Source: Dehalococcoidia bacterium (GTDB lineage Bacteria > Chloroflexota > Dehalococcoidia > SM23-28-2 > RBG-16-64-32). Taken from it: a DNA stretch of 46,175 bases. Of the stretch, positions 8,801 to 16,368 are shown in pieces. The notes below the pieces were generated by a model. The model was given only the letters and a program-made list of their open reading frames with translations. It was not told the DNA's origin and did no database searches. The position numbers and the translations under genes are program-made. Every line of letters starts with the position of its first letter. The stretch's first letter is position 1. Location: NCBI GenBank assembly GCA_030649945.1, contig JAUSFE010000087.1, positions 1-46,175 of the forward strand, read 5' to 3'.

Positions 8801-9085
8801 GAGCATTCGCAGTACGACCGTGACGCTCAAATAGCCCAGCGCGAGCCAGCCGACAGCCGTCACGACGTTGATGACGTCCTTGTAGGCTAGATTCGACCCA
8901 CCGAGGCCGCCTTGTACCTCGTGCCAGCTCGGGAACCCGGACGGTATTTCAGGCGGACCAGCCAGTCGCCAGAGCAGGCCGCCTAGCGCTGTTCCCAGTA
9001 GGATGAGCGCGAACAGCCCACCCGCTCCCTGCGAACCTCCCGTTGCCTCTTGGGGGCCATGCCTCGCTCGCTCCGTAGTTCTCAC
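5846..9085 (-). CDS. Membrane-anchored LysM-BTAD transcriptional regulator of the Tad locus
   Basis: A 1079-residue protein. N-terminal membrane segments lie at about 23-42, 72-95 and 130-143. Two LysM-type repeats follow (about 194-251, [20 protein letters not shown]; and 265-320, [20 protein letters not shown]), then a Pro/Ser/Thr-rich stretch and another membrane segment (387-408). The last 260 residues are a winged-helix plus bacterial transcriptional activator (BTAD/SARP) domain: a start at [12 protein letters not shown], a helix region with [14 protein letters not shown], and a TPR-like C-terminal half. LysM repeats bind peptidoglycan glycans, so the layout suggests a sensor that links wall state to transcription. 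It lies at the 3' end of the Tad operon, seven bases after the upstream gene. Related LysM/BTAD proteins accompany Tad loci in Actinobacteria and Chloroflexota. Confidence 0.85.
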   Translation of the reverse strand: MRTTERARHGPQEATGGSQGAGGLFALILLGTALGGLLWRLAGPPEIPSGFPSWHEVQGGLGGSNLAYKDVINVVTAVGWLALGYLSVTVVLRMLCEIAARAADGAAWGRAALRFSDLITLPPVRRMVDGSLAGVLIVSAWLRTDPSAASAEPVVATVNATEPRVYYAASIGRPETLELSNGHFGAAAASAEVVSYTVADGDTLWNIANRFYGDGSLYTTIFEANAGRIMTSGETFSDPSLIRPGWVLEVPMPGQNACPEGEHTKYRVREGDSLWRIAESLLGGGLRWTEIWELNKGRDMGGGTQFVDPSRIFSGWVLELPVAASPSEPPPAIQPTPPPTATILATASPTAQPSVPSSSPAPPMPTSFALPESPDGGTGSFELPTPFGGTVLAAAASLGAAAGVALIVRQLRQRRGTGNGAVARHKHSTGDAGRVDLAASSLLVTLRELGFEDARLLLVRECERFLDFTIDCAPGDADALVRSRFDAGRRLACAVDAEALSPTRVQLKLSRFQRLAGMLLDRQDPSSAVLLLPVGATEDGIYYLNLKAAGSALMTGGEIETSQVISSWVSSLSTLHPADKLSLMAGGSGQDNIVGRIPRFSEGETDTRSIEQLAADLEEEIVSRQSSVDRGSRPLIVALLLLSGKGMDELTRLETAVHRGPEHGIFTICVAQQPVDVTNMFGARVAFEWSETNPDELSLTIGRDAPIVLKAVEVRAQPLRRHAEPEEWVAAEAIASNHSAGETAGADGPAVEQIDALDEGPLEDELAPSAEPVAAAELPGPVSDPRPLESSAGRGSRQAALMVADEPAPDVEKPPTEHPIFEVRCFGSFQVFTGDQEVTGWTIQKARELLAYLIARGGTKVPRGEAAEALWPDESANQVEHLLSNAAYYVRKTLKAADPSPNGRLLTISEQRYQLLSGVFRVDLDAFDAHLRRAETLQGADALIEYDRALAIYKGDFLVGESYEWADAYRRDYQRRFVAAAHEAGRLALECRDVKKAVSFYQAILSRDPIDEEAARALMRCQARLGDGNSVRRTFKMLRESLRRELEDGKVEPLPETTALVEQLTRRATSNGVSASNDS

Positions 9086-9092
9086 CGTCTCC

Positions 9093-9983
9093 TCAGTCCT
9101 CAGTTAGTACCGACTGGAGCTGCTGAACCGGATAGTCGCCCGTGAACGACCGCGTGATTGCATTGAGCGATTGCCACGTCCCGCCGTTCACTCGATATTG
9201 CGCCGAGAAGCTGATCTCAACGGTTACGGCGAAAGCCCCGCCGGAACCGAGAGAAGATTGCTCATAGGTATGTCGGATGTCGCTCTCCTCTGGATAAGGC
9301 TTGCCAGGCGAGGTCGTCTCCAGGGTAGCGCCATCTCCGAAACTCCACGTGTAACGTTGCGGCACGATCTGCACCTCGACGGTAACGCCGCCGAGCGTGC
9401 TCGACGAACTGATCGGCGCTCCGTCGTATCCGTCAACCCAGAACCAGGATGCTAGTGCCACCAGGCCCGTGTCGGGGTTCGCGCTGATGGCCATGTCGGG
9501 AACGGGCAGATGATCGCGCAGTTCGGCCGCCACCGACGCAGGATCGGTCGGGTCACCCGGCCCCACAACGATCTCGACGTCCGCTGGATCTGCGTCGGTG
9601 GGCACCCAGACAATGCCTATGAGCTCGTCATTGCAGCGTACGATCCAGGGAGCTTCACCTGGATGTTTGGCTGACTCCTCCAGGAACCAGGCGAGTAGCG
9701 CTTGCCCGATGTTCATCACGTCGGCCGTGCAGGTCCAAGTGCTGTAATCGCCGCTGGTTCCACCACCATCGGATGAAGGATCACCCGAACTTCCATCCGC
9801 TGTGTCGCTGATGCCGATGAAGATCGTGACGCCGTCGTCGTTCGATTCGACAGATATCGACGTCCCCTCTTTATTCTCCCCAGGTGTCCATGGATCGCCC
9901 GGGCCGGGTCCATCGCCCCGCGCTTGGTCGATCTGCGTGAGGGCCACGATCGCCATCGCTATCACGAAGAGAACCGGACGCAT
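9093..9983 (-). CDS. Secreted PKD-like protein of the Tad locus
   Basis: A 296-residue protein with a cleavable signal peptide ([23 protein letters not shown]) followed by a Gly/Asp/Ser-rich low-complexity region (about 24-75). The C-terminal half contains [17 protein letters not shown]...HTYEQ, which resembles a PKD domain (W-x-FGDG ... H-x-Y). A cysteine pair (about Cys83 and Cys117) could form a disulfide outside the cell. It sits one base after the lipoprotein gene and seven bases before the LysM-BTAD gene, so it is co-transcribed with Tad pilus genes. An extracellular or envelope adhesin or structural role is likely, but no enzyme motif is present. Confidence 0.75.
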   Translation of the reverse strand: MRPVLFVIAMAIVALTQIDQARGDGPGPGDPWTPGENKEGTSISVESNDDGVTIFIGISDTADGSSGDPSSDGGGTSGDYSTWTCTADVMNIGQALLAWFLEESAKHPGEAPWIVRCNDELIGIVWVPTDADPADVEIVVGPGDPTDPASVAAELRDHLPVPDMAISANPDTGLVALASWFWVDGYDGAPISSSSTLGGVTVEVQIVPQRYTWSFGDGATLETTSPGKPYPEESDIRHTYEQSSLGSGGAFAVTVEISFSAQYRVNGGTWQSLNAITRSFTGDYPVQQLQSVLTED

Positions 9984-9984
9984 C

Positions 9985-10527
9985 TCAACCTTCCACCCGT
10001 ATGCGCGTGGTCTTCACGACCACCCACCGGCCGTCAACCTTCTCCATGTCGAAGGTGTCTTGGAACCGTTCGCCACTCCCCTCCGCTTCTGGCGGTTCCT
10101 TGGTCTCCGCGTCGACAAGGAAGCTGTTGTTCACTATCTCGTCGATCACGGAAGCTGCGCTATCCGACGCCTCCACGACCGCAAAGTTGTGCTCCACGCG
10201 CACCCTCAGCGCCAGCCCCTGCACCGCCAGGCTTTCTATCTCACCCTTGATTCGATCTAGCTCGCCGCCGACAGCGAATTCCTCCGCGAGAGATGCGTCG
10301 AGCTCAAGCAGCGCCGCGCTGTACGCGTCCCAATACTCCAGGTAGGCGGCGCCGACCTCGTCCTCAAGAGATGGTGTCGCTGAGGGTTCCGCCGTCTCCA
10401 CCGCCGAGGGGGCTGGCGACGAGGTCGGCGTTCCGTCGGAGCCCTCGTCTCCGTTACACGCGGCGAGTACGCCCGTCGCGACAACGAGCGCCCCCATCAA
10501 CATCACACGCATCGTCTTCATGCTCAT
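9985..10527 (-). CDS. Lipoprotein of the Tad locus
   Basis: A 180-residue protein with a type II signal peptide: MKTMRVMLMGALVVATGVLAAC, where LAAC is the lipobox. A Ser/Thr/Pro/Ala/Glu linker follows (about 28-52), then an alpha+beta C-terminal part (about 55-180) with helices and a final WVVVKTTRIRVEG strand, like small NTF2-like or SnoaL-like folds; that fold guess is weak. The start may be ATG 10527, 10521 or 10512; AGGAT lies close upstream. It would be anchored on the outer face of the membrane, next to the pilus machinery. Confidence 0.75.
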   Translation of the reverse strand: MSMKTMRVMLMGALVVATGVLAACNGDEGSDGTPTSSPAPSAVETAEPSATPSLEDEVGAAYLEYWDAYSAALLELDASLAEEFAVGGELDRIKGEIESLAVQGLALRVRVEHNFAVVEASDSAASVIDEIVNNSFLVDAETKEPPEAEGSGERFQDTFDMEKVDGRWVVVKTTRIRVEG

Positions 10528-10530
10528 ATC

Positions 10531-10974
10531 CTACGGCCCCGCCGTCTCGATCCCGTGGCGCGGCTCCGCGGTCGCACTGGCGTCGATGTCGACCCCGTTG
10601 ATACCAATCGCCCGCAGGAAGCCGGTCCTTGCTTGCCGGGACACAGAGACGTCAACGCGGTCCGGCGCCACTATCACCGAGTAGTCGAGATCGCCCTCAT
10701 TGTCCAGGTACCGGGCTGCCGCGTCATAGGCCGCGGTCTCGTCGAGCACGACGGACGCGCCGGCAGATGCGCGGTAGGCATCCTCGTCTATCTGCGAGGC
10801 GCCGGCGGCGGCAGCCGCGTCCGCTACGTTCTGGAGGTCGCGCCTCTGGGTAAAGACCATGCCGCCGTCCGTAACCAGGCCGACGACGGCGACCATACCC
10901 ACCATGAGTATGGCGACGAGAATCATGACCTGACCGTCGTCTTCTTCGTGCAGCCGGCGAATGAGCTTCCTCAC
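10531..10974 (-). CDS. TadG-like pilus assembly protein (short)
   Basis: A 147-residue membrane protein. A basic N-terminus precedes EEDDGQVMILVAILMVGMVAVVGLVTDGG, the Gly-Gln plus hydrophobic stretch typical of TadG/TadE-like minor pseudopilins, then RRDLQNVADAAAAAGAS, which is the conserved TadG-like 'RxxLQxxADAAALAGA' segment. It lacks the long von Willebrand domain of full TadG, as is common in Actinobacteria and Chloroflexota. It overlaps the upstream tadE-like gene by four bases. Its role is Tad pilus assembly at the membrane. Confidence 0.85.
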   Translation of the reverse strand: MRKLIRRLHEEDDGQVMILVAILMVGMVAVVGLVTDGGMVFTQRRDLQNVADAAAAAGASQIDEDAYRASAGASVVLDETAAYDAAARYLDNEGDLDYSVIVAPDRVDVSVSRQARTGFLRAIGINGVDIDASATAEPRHGIETAGP

Positions 10975-11414
10975 CTGTGCACCGCCTCGCGGCTTCGATA
11001 GGGATCGACCTGCTCCGAATGACTGCTACTGACGGTGATGTCGAGGGCGTCGAGCAGCGGCAAGCCGCGGAGGCCGACGTCATAGCTCACTGTGGCCCTG
11101 ACGGTCCCGCCGCGCTCGAAGCCGTTCGGCTGTAGGTCGACGGTCAGGCCGTCTGCGGCCAGGCCGTACCCATCGGCTGCGGAGCGCGCTGCATCGTCGG
11201 CGTCTGTCAGGCCCTGGTCCTCCGACGGCGCCGTCGCGAGCGCCCGTCCCGCCTCCCGCGCCGCCGCCTGGACGGCGATCTTGGCGTGGACGACGCGGCC
11301 GGCCATGACCACCCCGAAGACGAGCACAAGGAGGACCGGCAGGACGATCGCCGCCTCGACCAGCGCCTGCCCGGACTCGCCGCGAGCCAACCACGTGCGC
11401 ATCCTACGGACCAC
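10971..11414 (-). CDS. TadE-like minor pseudopilin
   Basis: A 147-residue protein with the prepilin-like N-terminus ARGESGQALVEAAIVLPVLLVLVFG, in which a Glu five residues into the hydrophobic segment (ALVEAA) is the family signature. The C-terminal extracytoplasmic part is short and beta-rich. It overlaps the previous tadE-like gene by 11 bases and the tadG-like gene by four. Such proteins are processed by the TadV/CpaA-type peptidase, which is not encoded in this window. Confidence 0.87.
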   Translation of the reverse strand: MVRRMRTWLARGESGQALVEAAIVLPVLLVLVFGVVMAGRVVHAKIAVQAAAREAGRALATAPSEDQGLTDADDAARSAADGYGLAADGLTVDLQPNGFERGGTVRATVSYDVGLRGLPLLDALDITVSSSHSEQVDPYRSREAVHR

Positions 11415-11835
11415 TGCGGAACTCCTCCCGGCGCACCTCGGCCTCCGCCTCGATCGGGATGCTGTTTCCGGTCACCCAGGGAATGATCAAAGGGTAGTCG
11501 CCGCTCGCCTCGACAACCACGGTCTCACCGGTGTCCTCGGCCGTTACGCTGAAGCTGGCGCCGGCGTTACCCAGGCCTGACTGCAGCACGTCACGCGCGC
11601 GCGCCTCGCCCTCTTCGGGAGTTCGGCCCTCCGCCGCCGCCAGCCGGGCACCCTCCTGTGCGGCCGTCGATGCGACGTCCCGCGCGTGGTAGACGAGCGC
11701 GAACTGGACGATGCCCATCAGGATCAGGAGCAGGACCGGCAAGACGAGCGCCAGCTCGACCATCGCCTGGCCGTGCTCGTCTCCTCCGATGAAGCGCCGG
11801 ACCCGCGCTCTAGACCGAAGTGATCGACTGGACAA
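11404..11835 (-). CDS. TadE-like minor pseudopilin
   Basis: The conserved part begins RFIGGDEHGQAMVELALVLPVLLLILMG, the TadE prepilin segment with the Glu at AMVEL, followed by ARDVASTAAQEGARLAA and a beta-rich tail. The start is uncertain: no ATG or GTG lies in frame just before the pilin motif. TTG 11835, inside the 3' end of flp, is the nearest usable start and would make the two genes overlap by 25 bases. The frame itself stays open further upstream across flp. Length from TTG is about 143 residues. Translational coupling to flp is likely. Confidence 0.8.
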   Translation of the reverse strand: MSSRSLRSRARVRRFIGGDEHGQAMVELALVLPVLLLILMGIVQFALVYHARDVASTAAQEGARLAAAEGRTPEEGEARARDVLQSGLGNAGASFSVTAEDTGETVVVEASGDYPLIIPWVTGNSIPIEAEAEVRREEFRSGP

Positions 11836-11984
11836 TATCGTTGAACACCCCCGTGATACCGACGCCCAGCGCCTGCACCGCCACCATCGCAACGACCGCA
11901 ATGAGGGCCGCGACGATCGAGTACTCGACCATCGTCTGGCCCTCCTCCCGGCGCAACTGGCCATCTGTCAACTTCTTCTCCATC
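11811..11984 (-). CDS. flp: Flp/Fap-type major pilin
   Basis: A 57-residue protein: MEKKLTDGQLRREEGQTMVE, then YSIVAALIAVVAMVAVQALG, then a short polar C-terminus ending in SITSV. The G-x-T-M-V-E-Y motif with Glu+5 after the predicted cleavage Gly is the hallmark of Flp pilins, and the length is normal (50-70). GGAGGT lies six bases before ATG 11984. It is the main structural subunit of the Tad pilus, placed between tadC and the tadE genes as in many Tad loci. Confidence 0.92.
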
Positions 11985-12019
11985 GGGCACCTCCTTCTAC
12001 TTTTGCCTGTTCAGTCCGT

Positions 12020-12964
12020 TCAACGACCGAGTCCAAGCAGCTCGGACCCGGCAGGGTATAGCAACACAACCAGAAATACAGGGAAGATGAACGTCGCCAC
12101 CGGGAAGAGCATGCGCACGGTGCTCTTGCCACCTTCCTCGAGGAGCCGCGCACGCTTCTTGTCCCGCACGTTTTCGGCCAGCGCCAGCATCGCGTGGCCC
12201 AGCGGCAGCCCCTGCTCCAGCGCCGACTGCCAGGCGTCGGCGACCGAGACGAGCTCGGAGACGCCTTCGCGTTCGGCGAGCGCCCGTAGCCCTTCGGCGT
12301 GTGTGGCGGTTCCTAGTCCAGCCTCTTGCACCACGCCGCGTAGGCCTTCCCCGAGCGTCCCGCCCATCTGGCGACTGGCCTCCACGATCGCTTGCTCGGG
12401 CGACATGCCAGCGCTCGCTGCGATGGCAAGAAGGTCGAGGGCTGTCGGGAGCTCCATCAGTACCGCCGTCCGCCTTCGTTCGAGCCGTGCTTGCAACATC
12501 CAGTCCGGCATCGCGAAGCCGGCGGCGAATCCGCCGAGCCAGATCCAGACCGGCCAGGGACCGAATGGCTGAATGGCGGCGACGTTCATGAAGGGAAAGA
12601 GGGCGAGGAAGAGGATTCCGCTCGCCAGCTTCTGGCCGTAGAACTGGGGCGGCGTCACCCCCGGCCAGGCCAGGGCCAGCCGCTGCTCGACGTTCCCGGA
12701 GGCGATCCCGAAGCGGGCGAGGATGCGTCCGACTTGCCCGCCAACATCTTCAAGCAACGGACGCAACAGCTGTTCGAGGAGCGGCGACTTGAACACTCGC
12801 TTGCCCTGCCGGCGCGCCCCCGTCTCCAGTTCCGTCCGGCCCTGCGCCGACATCGCCTGCAGGCGGAGCGCGAGATCGGGCCGCGGCCGGCCGAGCGGTT
12901 GCGCCGCGGCGATCAGCCAGAGACCGGCACCGAACGTCGCGCTGACGATCAGGACCGCCATCAT
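12020..12964 (-). CDS. tadC: TadC-like type II secretion system F-domain protein
   Basis: About 314 residues from ATG 12964. An N-terminal membrane helix (MMAVLIVSATFGAGLWLIAA) precedes a cytoplasmic region, two further helices (about 115-170, ILFLALFPFMNVAAI and VWIWLGGFAAGFA), the T2SSF domain (LERRRTAVLMELPTALDLLAIAASAGMSPEQAI) and a last helix (FPVATFIFPVFLVVLLYP). It forms the inner-membrane platform of the Tad pilus with TadB. GAGAG lies eight bases before the start, and the start overlaps the stop of the displaced tadB tail. The longer frame to 13042 is an extension into that tail. Confidence 0.88.
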   Translation of the reverse strand: MMAVLIVSATFGAGLWLIAAAQPLGRPRPDLALRLQAMSAQGRTELETGARRQGKRVFKSPLLEQLLRPLLEDVGGQVGRILARFGIASGNVEQRLALAWPGVTPPQFYGQKLASGILFLALFPFMNVAAIQPFGPWPVWIWLGGFAAGFAMPDWMLQARLERRRTAVLMELPTALDLLAIAASAGMSPEQAIVEASRQMGGTLGEGLRGVVQEAGLGTATHAEGLRALAEREGVSELVSVADAWQSALEQGLPLGHAMLALAENVRDKKRARLLEEGGKSTVRMLFPVATFIFPVFLVVLLYPAGSELLGLGR

Positions 12965-13101
12965 CGCAAGACTCTCTCGTTGCCGGGCAGCCGAGTCGCC
13001 CACAGCATGCCCGCGTAGCCAACTATCGTGCTGAGCAGGCACAGCGCCAGGATTGCCTGCCCGGTTGGCGTCGAAAAGACGTCGAGGTAAGCGGGGTTCA
13101 T
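12961..13101 (-). pseudogene. tadB: Displaced C-terminal tail of TadB (frameshifted)
   Basis: A 46-codon frame beginning ATG 13101 (overlapping the tadB TGA in an ATGA) reads MNPAYLDVFSTPTGQAILAL followed by a membrane helix and a basic end. This is the normal end of TadB proteins (…NPDYL…TPxGQ… helix). It is in the -1 frame relative to tadB. One extra G in the GGGG run just before the stop would join them. It is either a sequencing/assembly error, a real mutation, or a separately translated tail by reinitiation. Confidence 0.7.
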
Positions 13102-13817
13102 TCCCCGAGGATCAAGAAGATGGGCAGTGCTGCGATGATCCGCGCTGAGAGTACGTTCTTGGCCTGCTCGGCGCGGACCTCGCGCTCGACTTGAACGGCC
13201 TGCCGCACGGAGCGGCTGAGGCCCTCCAGCACTGTACTCAGGTTGCGGCCGCCGACGCGGTGAGACATGAGCAGCGCCGCCGCAACCGTGTCAAAGATCG
13301 GGTCGGCCAAGCGGTCCTGGGTGCGCTGCACGGCCTCTTCAAACCCGCTCAGGCGCATATCCCTGGCGAGCTCCGTCAGCGCCGGGCGGAGCGCGACCGG
13401 ACCGCTGCGGGCGAGGGAGGCGAGCCCTTCCTCGATGCTAATCCCGGCCCGTACGGCGGCGCGGAGGCTATCGACCGCCTCGGCCAGCCCCGCCTGCAAC
13501 ACCGAGCGCCGCGACTCCTGGCGCTGATGCAAGTACCACGACGGAAGGGCGAGGCCGATGAGGAAGGCAACGACGGTCACGATGGGCCAGCCGAGCATGA
13601 GTTGACCAACCACAGCGAGGCCGGCTCCCGTTCCTAAGCTCAAGAGCACGAAGTCGCTTGCGGAAATGCCGATGCCGGCCGCGCGGATGGACTCCTCAAG
13701 GCGATCAGTCAGCGATCGTCCCGACGGCGCTCGTTCTCCTGACCTTCTGCCCGGCGTCAGCGACAGATAGACCAGCAGCACTCCGGCGGCGAGTGTCAGC
13801 GATAGTACCAGCGGCAC
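13098..13817 (-). CDS. tadB: TadB-like T2SSF-domain protein (truncated by a frameshift at its end)
   Basis: A 239-residue frame. An N-terminal membrane helix (PLVLSLTLAAGVLLVYLSL) is followed by a cytoplasmic linker, a second hydrophobic region (about 60-95) and the T2SSF domain (LAEAVDSLRAAVRAGISIEEGLASLA…MSHRVGGRNLSTVLEGLSRSVR). The frame stops after PIFLILGE, in the middle of the last membrane helix. The missing helix is encoded immediately downstream in the -1 frame. If the frameshift is an error, the full gene spans 12961-13817. It is the partner of TadC in the pilus platform. Confidence 0.85.
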   Translation of the reverse strand: MPLVLSLTLAAGVLLVYLSLTPGRRSGERAPSGRSLTDRLEESIRAAGIGISASDFVLLSLGTGAGLAVVGQLMLGWPIVTVVAFLIGLALPSWYLHQRQESRRSVLQAGLAEAVDSLRAAVRAGISIEEGLASLARSGPVALRPALTELARDMRLSGFEEAVQRTQDRLADPIFDTVAAALLMSHRVGGRNLSTVLEGLSRSVRQAVQVEREVRAEQAKNVLSARIIAALPIFLILGE

Positions 13818-13851
13818 GTTTCTCCTCCTCGTCCTGTCATTCTCACGTCGG

Positions 13852-13915
13852 ACACTCCAATCTCAGTCCAAAGAGCGCGGCCTCTCCGCCGTCACGCACT
13901 CCAAGTTCAGTCCAA
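13852..13915. repeat. Imperfect 20-bp direct repeat flanking the tadA stop
   Basis: ACACTCCAATCTCAGTCCAA (13852-13871) and GCACTCCAAGTTCAGTCCAA (13896-13915) match at 17 of 20 positions. The second copy covers the tadA stop codon. It looks like a small local duplication of the tadA 3' end in the tadA-tadB spacer. No function is evident. Confidence 0.5.
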
Positions 13916-14660
13916 TGCTTCCCGATCCGATTGCGGCCGCGTCCACGGCAGGCCGGCGCCCTGAAGGCGTGCTGCGGACCGGGGCCGGATACCTGTCCAG
14001 CGGAGCGCGCCGTCCGTGAGGGCGAAGATCTCGCTGCCGGCGACGGCGTCCTCCTCCAGGCCAGTGACCTCGTAGACGCTGGAGATCAGCCGCCGGCCGC
14101 TGGCCGCGTCAAGCCGCAGGTGCACAACCAGGTCGATCGCCTCGGCGATCATCTCTGTGACCGAGCGGGCGGGCAGTGACTCCTCCGCCATCATCGCGTA
14201 GGTGCGGAGCTTCGAAAGCGCCTGCCGCGGGCCGTTGGCGTGGATCGTGCACATCGACCCCTCGTGTCCGCTGTTCATCGCCGAGAGCATGTCCAGCGCC
14301 TCGGCGCCGCGCACCTCGCCGACGATGATCCGCGTCGGCCGCATGCGGAGGGAGTTCTTGACCAGGCTGCGGATCGAGATGGCGCCGGCGCCCTCGACGT
14401 TGGGCATGCGCGACTGAAGGCCGACGCAGTCCGGGAGCATTGATTCGAGCTGGAGCTCCGCTGTCTCTTCGATCGTCACCACGCGCTCGTGCGCCCCGGC
14501 GATGCAGGAGCCAAGGGCGTTCAGGCAGGTCGTCTTGCCGGACCCCGTGCCTCCTGAGATCAGCACGTTGAGTCCGGCTTCGACCGCCGCCTCCAGGAAG
14601 GCGGCAGCCTCGGATGTCAGCGTGACGAGGCCGGCGAGGCCCAGTCGGATGGCGTCCGGA
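13907..14660 (-). pseudogene. tadA: 5'-truncated TadA/CpaF secretion ATPase
   Basis: The C-terminal half of a TadA/VirB11-family ATPase, which would power Tad pilus assembly. It begins near SEAAAFLEAAVEAGLNVLIS with Walker A GGTGSGKTT, and includes the Walker B region ([16 protein letters not shown]), the HisBox-like [11 protein letters not shown] and the usual C-terminal end. Family members are roughly 400 residues or more; here the N-terminal domain (about 200 residues) is missing. The homologous frame runs to about 14650 and continues open without homology into the tRNA-Thr gene at 14685. No ATG or TTG start exists before Walker A; the only in-frame GTG (about 14569) would start right at the P-loop. 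It is therefore a truncated gene or an assembly join. tadZ, cpaB and the prepilin peptidase genes expected upstream are absent. Confidence 0.85.
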
Positions 14661-14684
14661 CACCCCGGATTTAGATATAAAAAC

Positions 14685-14759
14685 TGGAGCCAACGGAGAG
14701 ATTCGAACTCACGACCTGCTGTTTACGAAACAGCTGCTCTACCACTGAGCTACGTTGGC
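14685..14759 (-). tRNA. tRNA-Thr (anticodon CGT)
   Basis: The acceptor stem GCCAACG/CGTTGGC, D arm (GCTC AGTGGTA GAGC), anticodon arm (GCTGT TTCGTAA ACAGC, anticodon CGT) and T arm (GTGAG TTCGAAT CTCTC) are all perfect, and the CCA end is encoded (14685-14687). The 3' end lies about 25 bases from the point where tadA homology stops. Confidence 0.97.
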
Positions 14760-14837
14760 CCCGGACGTATCTATCTTAGAACGCCGGCGCCGGGCGCGGC
14801 AACGAGGTCAGCGGTTAGCGATAAGCGGTCAGCGGTC

Positions 14838-15018
14838 AGCGGTCAGTGCGCCGCCCCGCACTGAGGTGTCAGGCTGAAGCCTGACCCCCGGTTGTGGCCT
14901 AAGCGGTCAGCGATCAGCAATCAGCGGTCAGTGCGCCGCCCCAGCACTGAGGTGTCAGGCTGAAGCCTGACCCCCGGTTGTGGCCTAACCTGAAGCCTGA
15001 CCTCCGGGTTATGGCCTA
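14838..15018. repeat. Tandem ~65-bp repeats with internal hairpin at the ribBA 3' end
   Basis: Two near-identical units (14838-14902 and 14923-14988) run from AGCGGTCAGTGCGCCGCCCC to GGTTGTGGCCTAA, followed by a partial third unit (14989-15018) whose final CTA is the ribBA stop codon. Each full unit holds a perfect hairpin GTCAGGCT-GA-AGCCTGAC (14868-14885 in unit 1). The units are separated and preceded by degenerate GGTCAGC heptads. The hairpins may terminate ribBA transcripts, although no T run follows. Confidence 0.8.
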
Positions 15019-16302
15019 GCCCGGCATGTCGATGAAGTGGCCCAGCTTGTCGCGCTTGGTCTCCAGGTAGCGCCAGTTGTGGGGGTTCGGCGTGGCCATG
15101 ATCGGCGCCCGCTCCACAACTTCCAGGCCATAGCCCTCCAGGCCCGCGCGCTTGGCCGGGTTATTGGTGAGCAGGCGGATCTTGGTCAGCCCCAGGTCCA
15201 GCAGGATCTGCATGCCGATGCCGTAATCGCGGCGGTCCGCGGCGAAGCCCAGGGCTTCGTTCGCCTCCACCGTGTCCAGCCCCTGCGTCTCCTGCAGGTG
15301 GTAGGCGCGCACCTTGTTGTGAAAGCCAATACCGCGCCCTTCCTGGCGCATGTAGACCAGCACCCCGCGGCCCTCCGTGGCAATACGCTGCAGGGCCATC
15401 GCGATCTGCTCCCCGCAGTCGCAGCGCAGGGAGCTGAAGACATCGCCGGTGACGCACTGGGAGTGCACGCGGACAAGGACGGGCTCCGGCGTGGAGACAT
15501 CGCCCATCACCAGCGCCGCGTGCTCGTCGCGGTCAATTTCGGAGCGGTAGGCGTAGAGCGTGAAGTCCCCGTACTTGCTGGGCAGCAGTGTGGCGGCCAC
15601 ACGTTCGACCAGGCGCTCCCGCTGGACGCGATAGCGGATGAGCTGGTTGATGCTGATCATCTTGACGCCGTGGCGCTGCGTGAATTTCCTGAGCTGGGCG
15701 GAGCGCATCATGGTGCCGTCCGGGTTCATCAGCTCGCAGACGACGGCGGCCGCCTGTAGCCCGGCGAGCCGGCAGAGGTCGATCGTCGCCTCCGTGTGGC
15801 CGGCGCGGACGAGAACGCCGCCGACGCGGGCGCGGAGGGGGTAGATGTGGCCGGGCATGACGAGGTCCGATGGGTGCGAGGCCGGGTCGCCGAGCAGGCG
15901 GATGGTCCGCGCGCGGTCGTGCGCTGAGACGCCGGTCGTAATGTCGCTACGGGCATCGACAGAGACGGTGAAGGCGGTGCCGTACTGCGCCTCGTTGTTG
16001 CCCACCATGAGCGGGATGCGCAGGTGGTCCAGCCGCTCGGCGGACAGCGGCACGCAGATGATGCCGCAGGTGTGCCGGAGCATGAAGGCGATGCTCTCTT
16101 CGCTGACGAACTCGGCCGGGATCGTGAGGTCGCCTTCGTTCTCCCGCTCGTCATCATCGACGATGATCACGAAGCGGCCGCGGCGGTACTCCTCTATCGC
16201 CTCCTCAATGCTGGCGAAGCCGGGCTCGCGCGCGGGGTTTCGCGCCCCGCGCAGCCGCACGATAGACTTGACTTTCGGGGATTCCCCGTCCACTTCCGGC
16301 AC
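15016..16302 (-). CDS. ribBA: RibBA: 3,4-dihydroxy-2-butanone-4-phosphate synthase / GTP cyclohydrolase II
   Basis: A 428-residue bifunctional riboflavin enzyme. The N-terminal domain (about 28-230) makes dihydroxybutanone phosphate from ribulose 5-phosphate and shows DDDERENEGDL (Mg site), TGVSAHDRARTIR and HTEATIDLCRLAG. The C-terminal domain (about 235-428) opens GTP and shows the zinc cysteines in CVTGDVFSSLRCDCG, followed by YMRQEGRGIGFHNKVRAYHLQ and LLTNNPAKRAGLEGYG. Both active sites look intact. The start MPEVDGESPK at 16302 adds a short N-terminal extension. It lies 66 bases after ribE and is probably co-transcribed. ribD and ribH are not in the window. Confidence 0.96.
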   Translation of the reverse strand: MPEVDGESPKVKSIVRLRGARNPAREPGFASIEEAIEEYRRGRFVIIVDDDERENEGDLTIPAEFVSEESIAFMLRHTCGIICVPLSAERLDHLRIPLMVGNNEAQYGTAFTVSVDARSDITTGVSAHDRARTIRLLGDPASHPSDLVMPGHIYPLRARVGGVLVRAGHTEATIDLCRLAGLQAAAVVCELMNPDGTMMRSAQLRKFTQRHGVKMISINQLIRYRVQRERLVERVAATLLPSKYGDFTLYAYRSEIDRDEHAALVMGDVSTPEPVLVRVHSQCVTGDVFSSLRCDCGEQIAMALQRIATEGRGVLVYMRQEGRGIGFHNKVRAYHLQETQGLDTVEANEALGFAADRRDYGIGMQILLDLGLTKIRLLTNNPAKRAGLEGYGLEVVERAPIMATPNPHNWRYLETKRDKLGHFIDMPG

Positions 16303-16368
16303 CGGATGGCCTCCTTCGTCTGTCCCGTCCGCTCGGTGGGTACGGGCAGGGATAATTATAACGCAGAT

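Noticed and set aside
13085..13110. Programmed -1 frameshift in tadB
   Set aside because: The codons at the break (CTC GGG GAA TGA) do not form an X-XXY-YYZ slippery site, and slipping back would pair poorly. A missing G in the GGGG run is simpler.
14685..14759. Second attachment-site copy of the tRNA-Thr 3' end
   Set aside because: I searched by eye for the tRNA 3' segment elsewhere in the window and found none, so island boundaries cannot be shown here.
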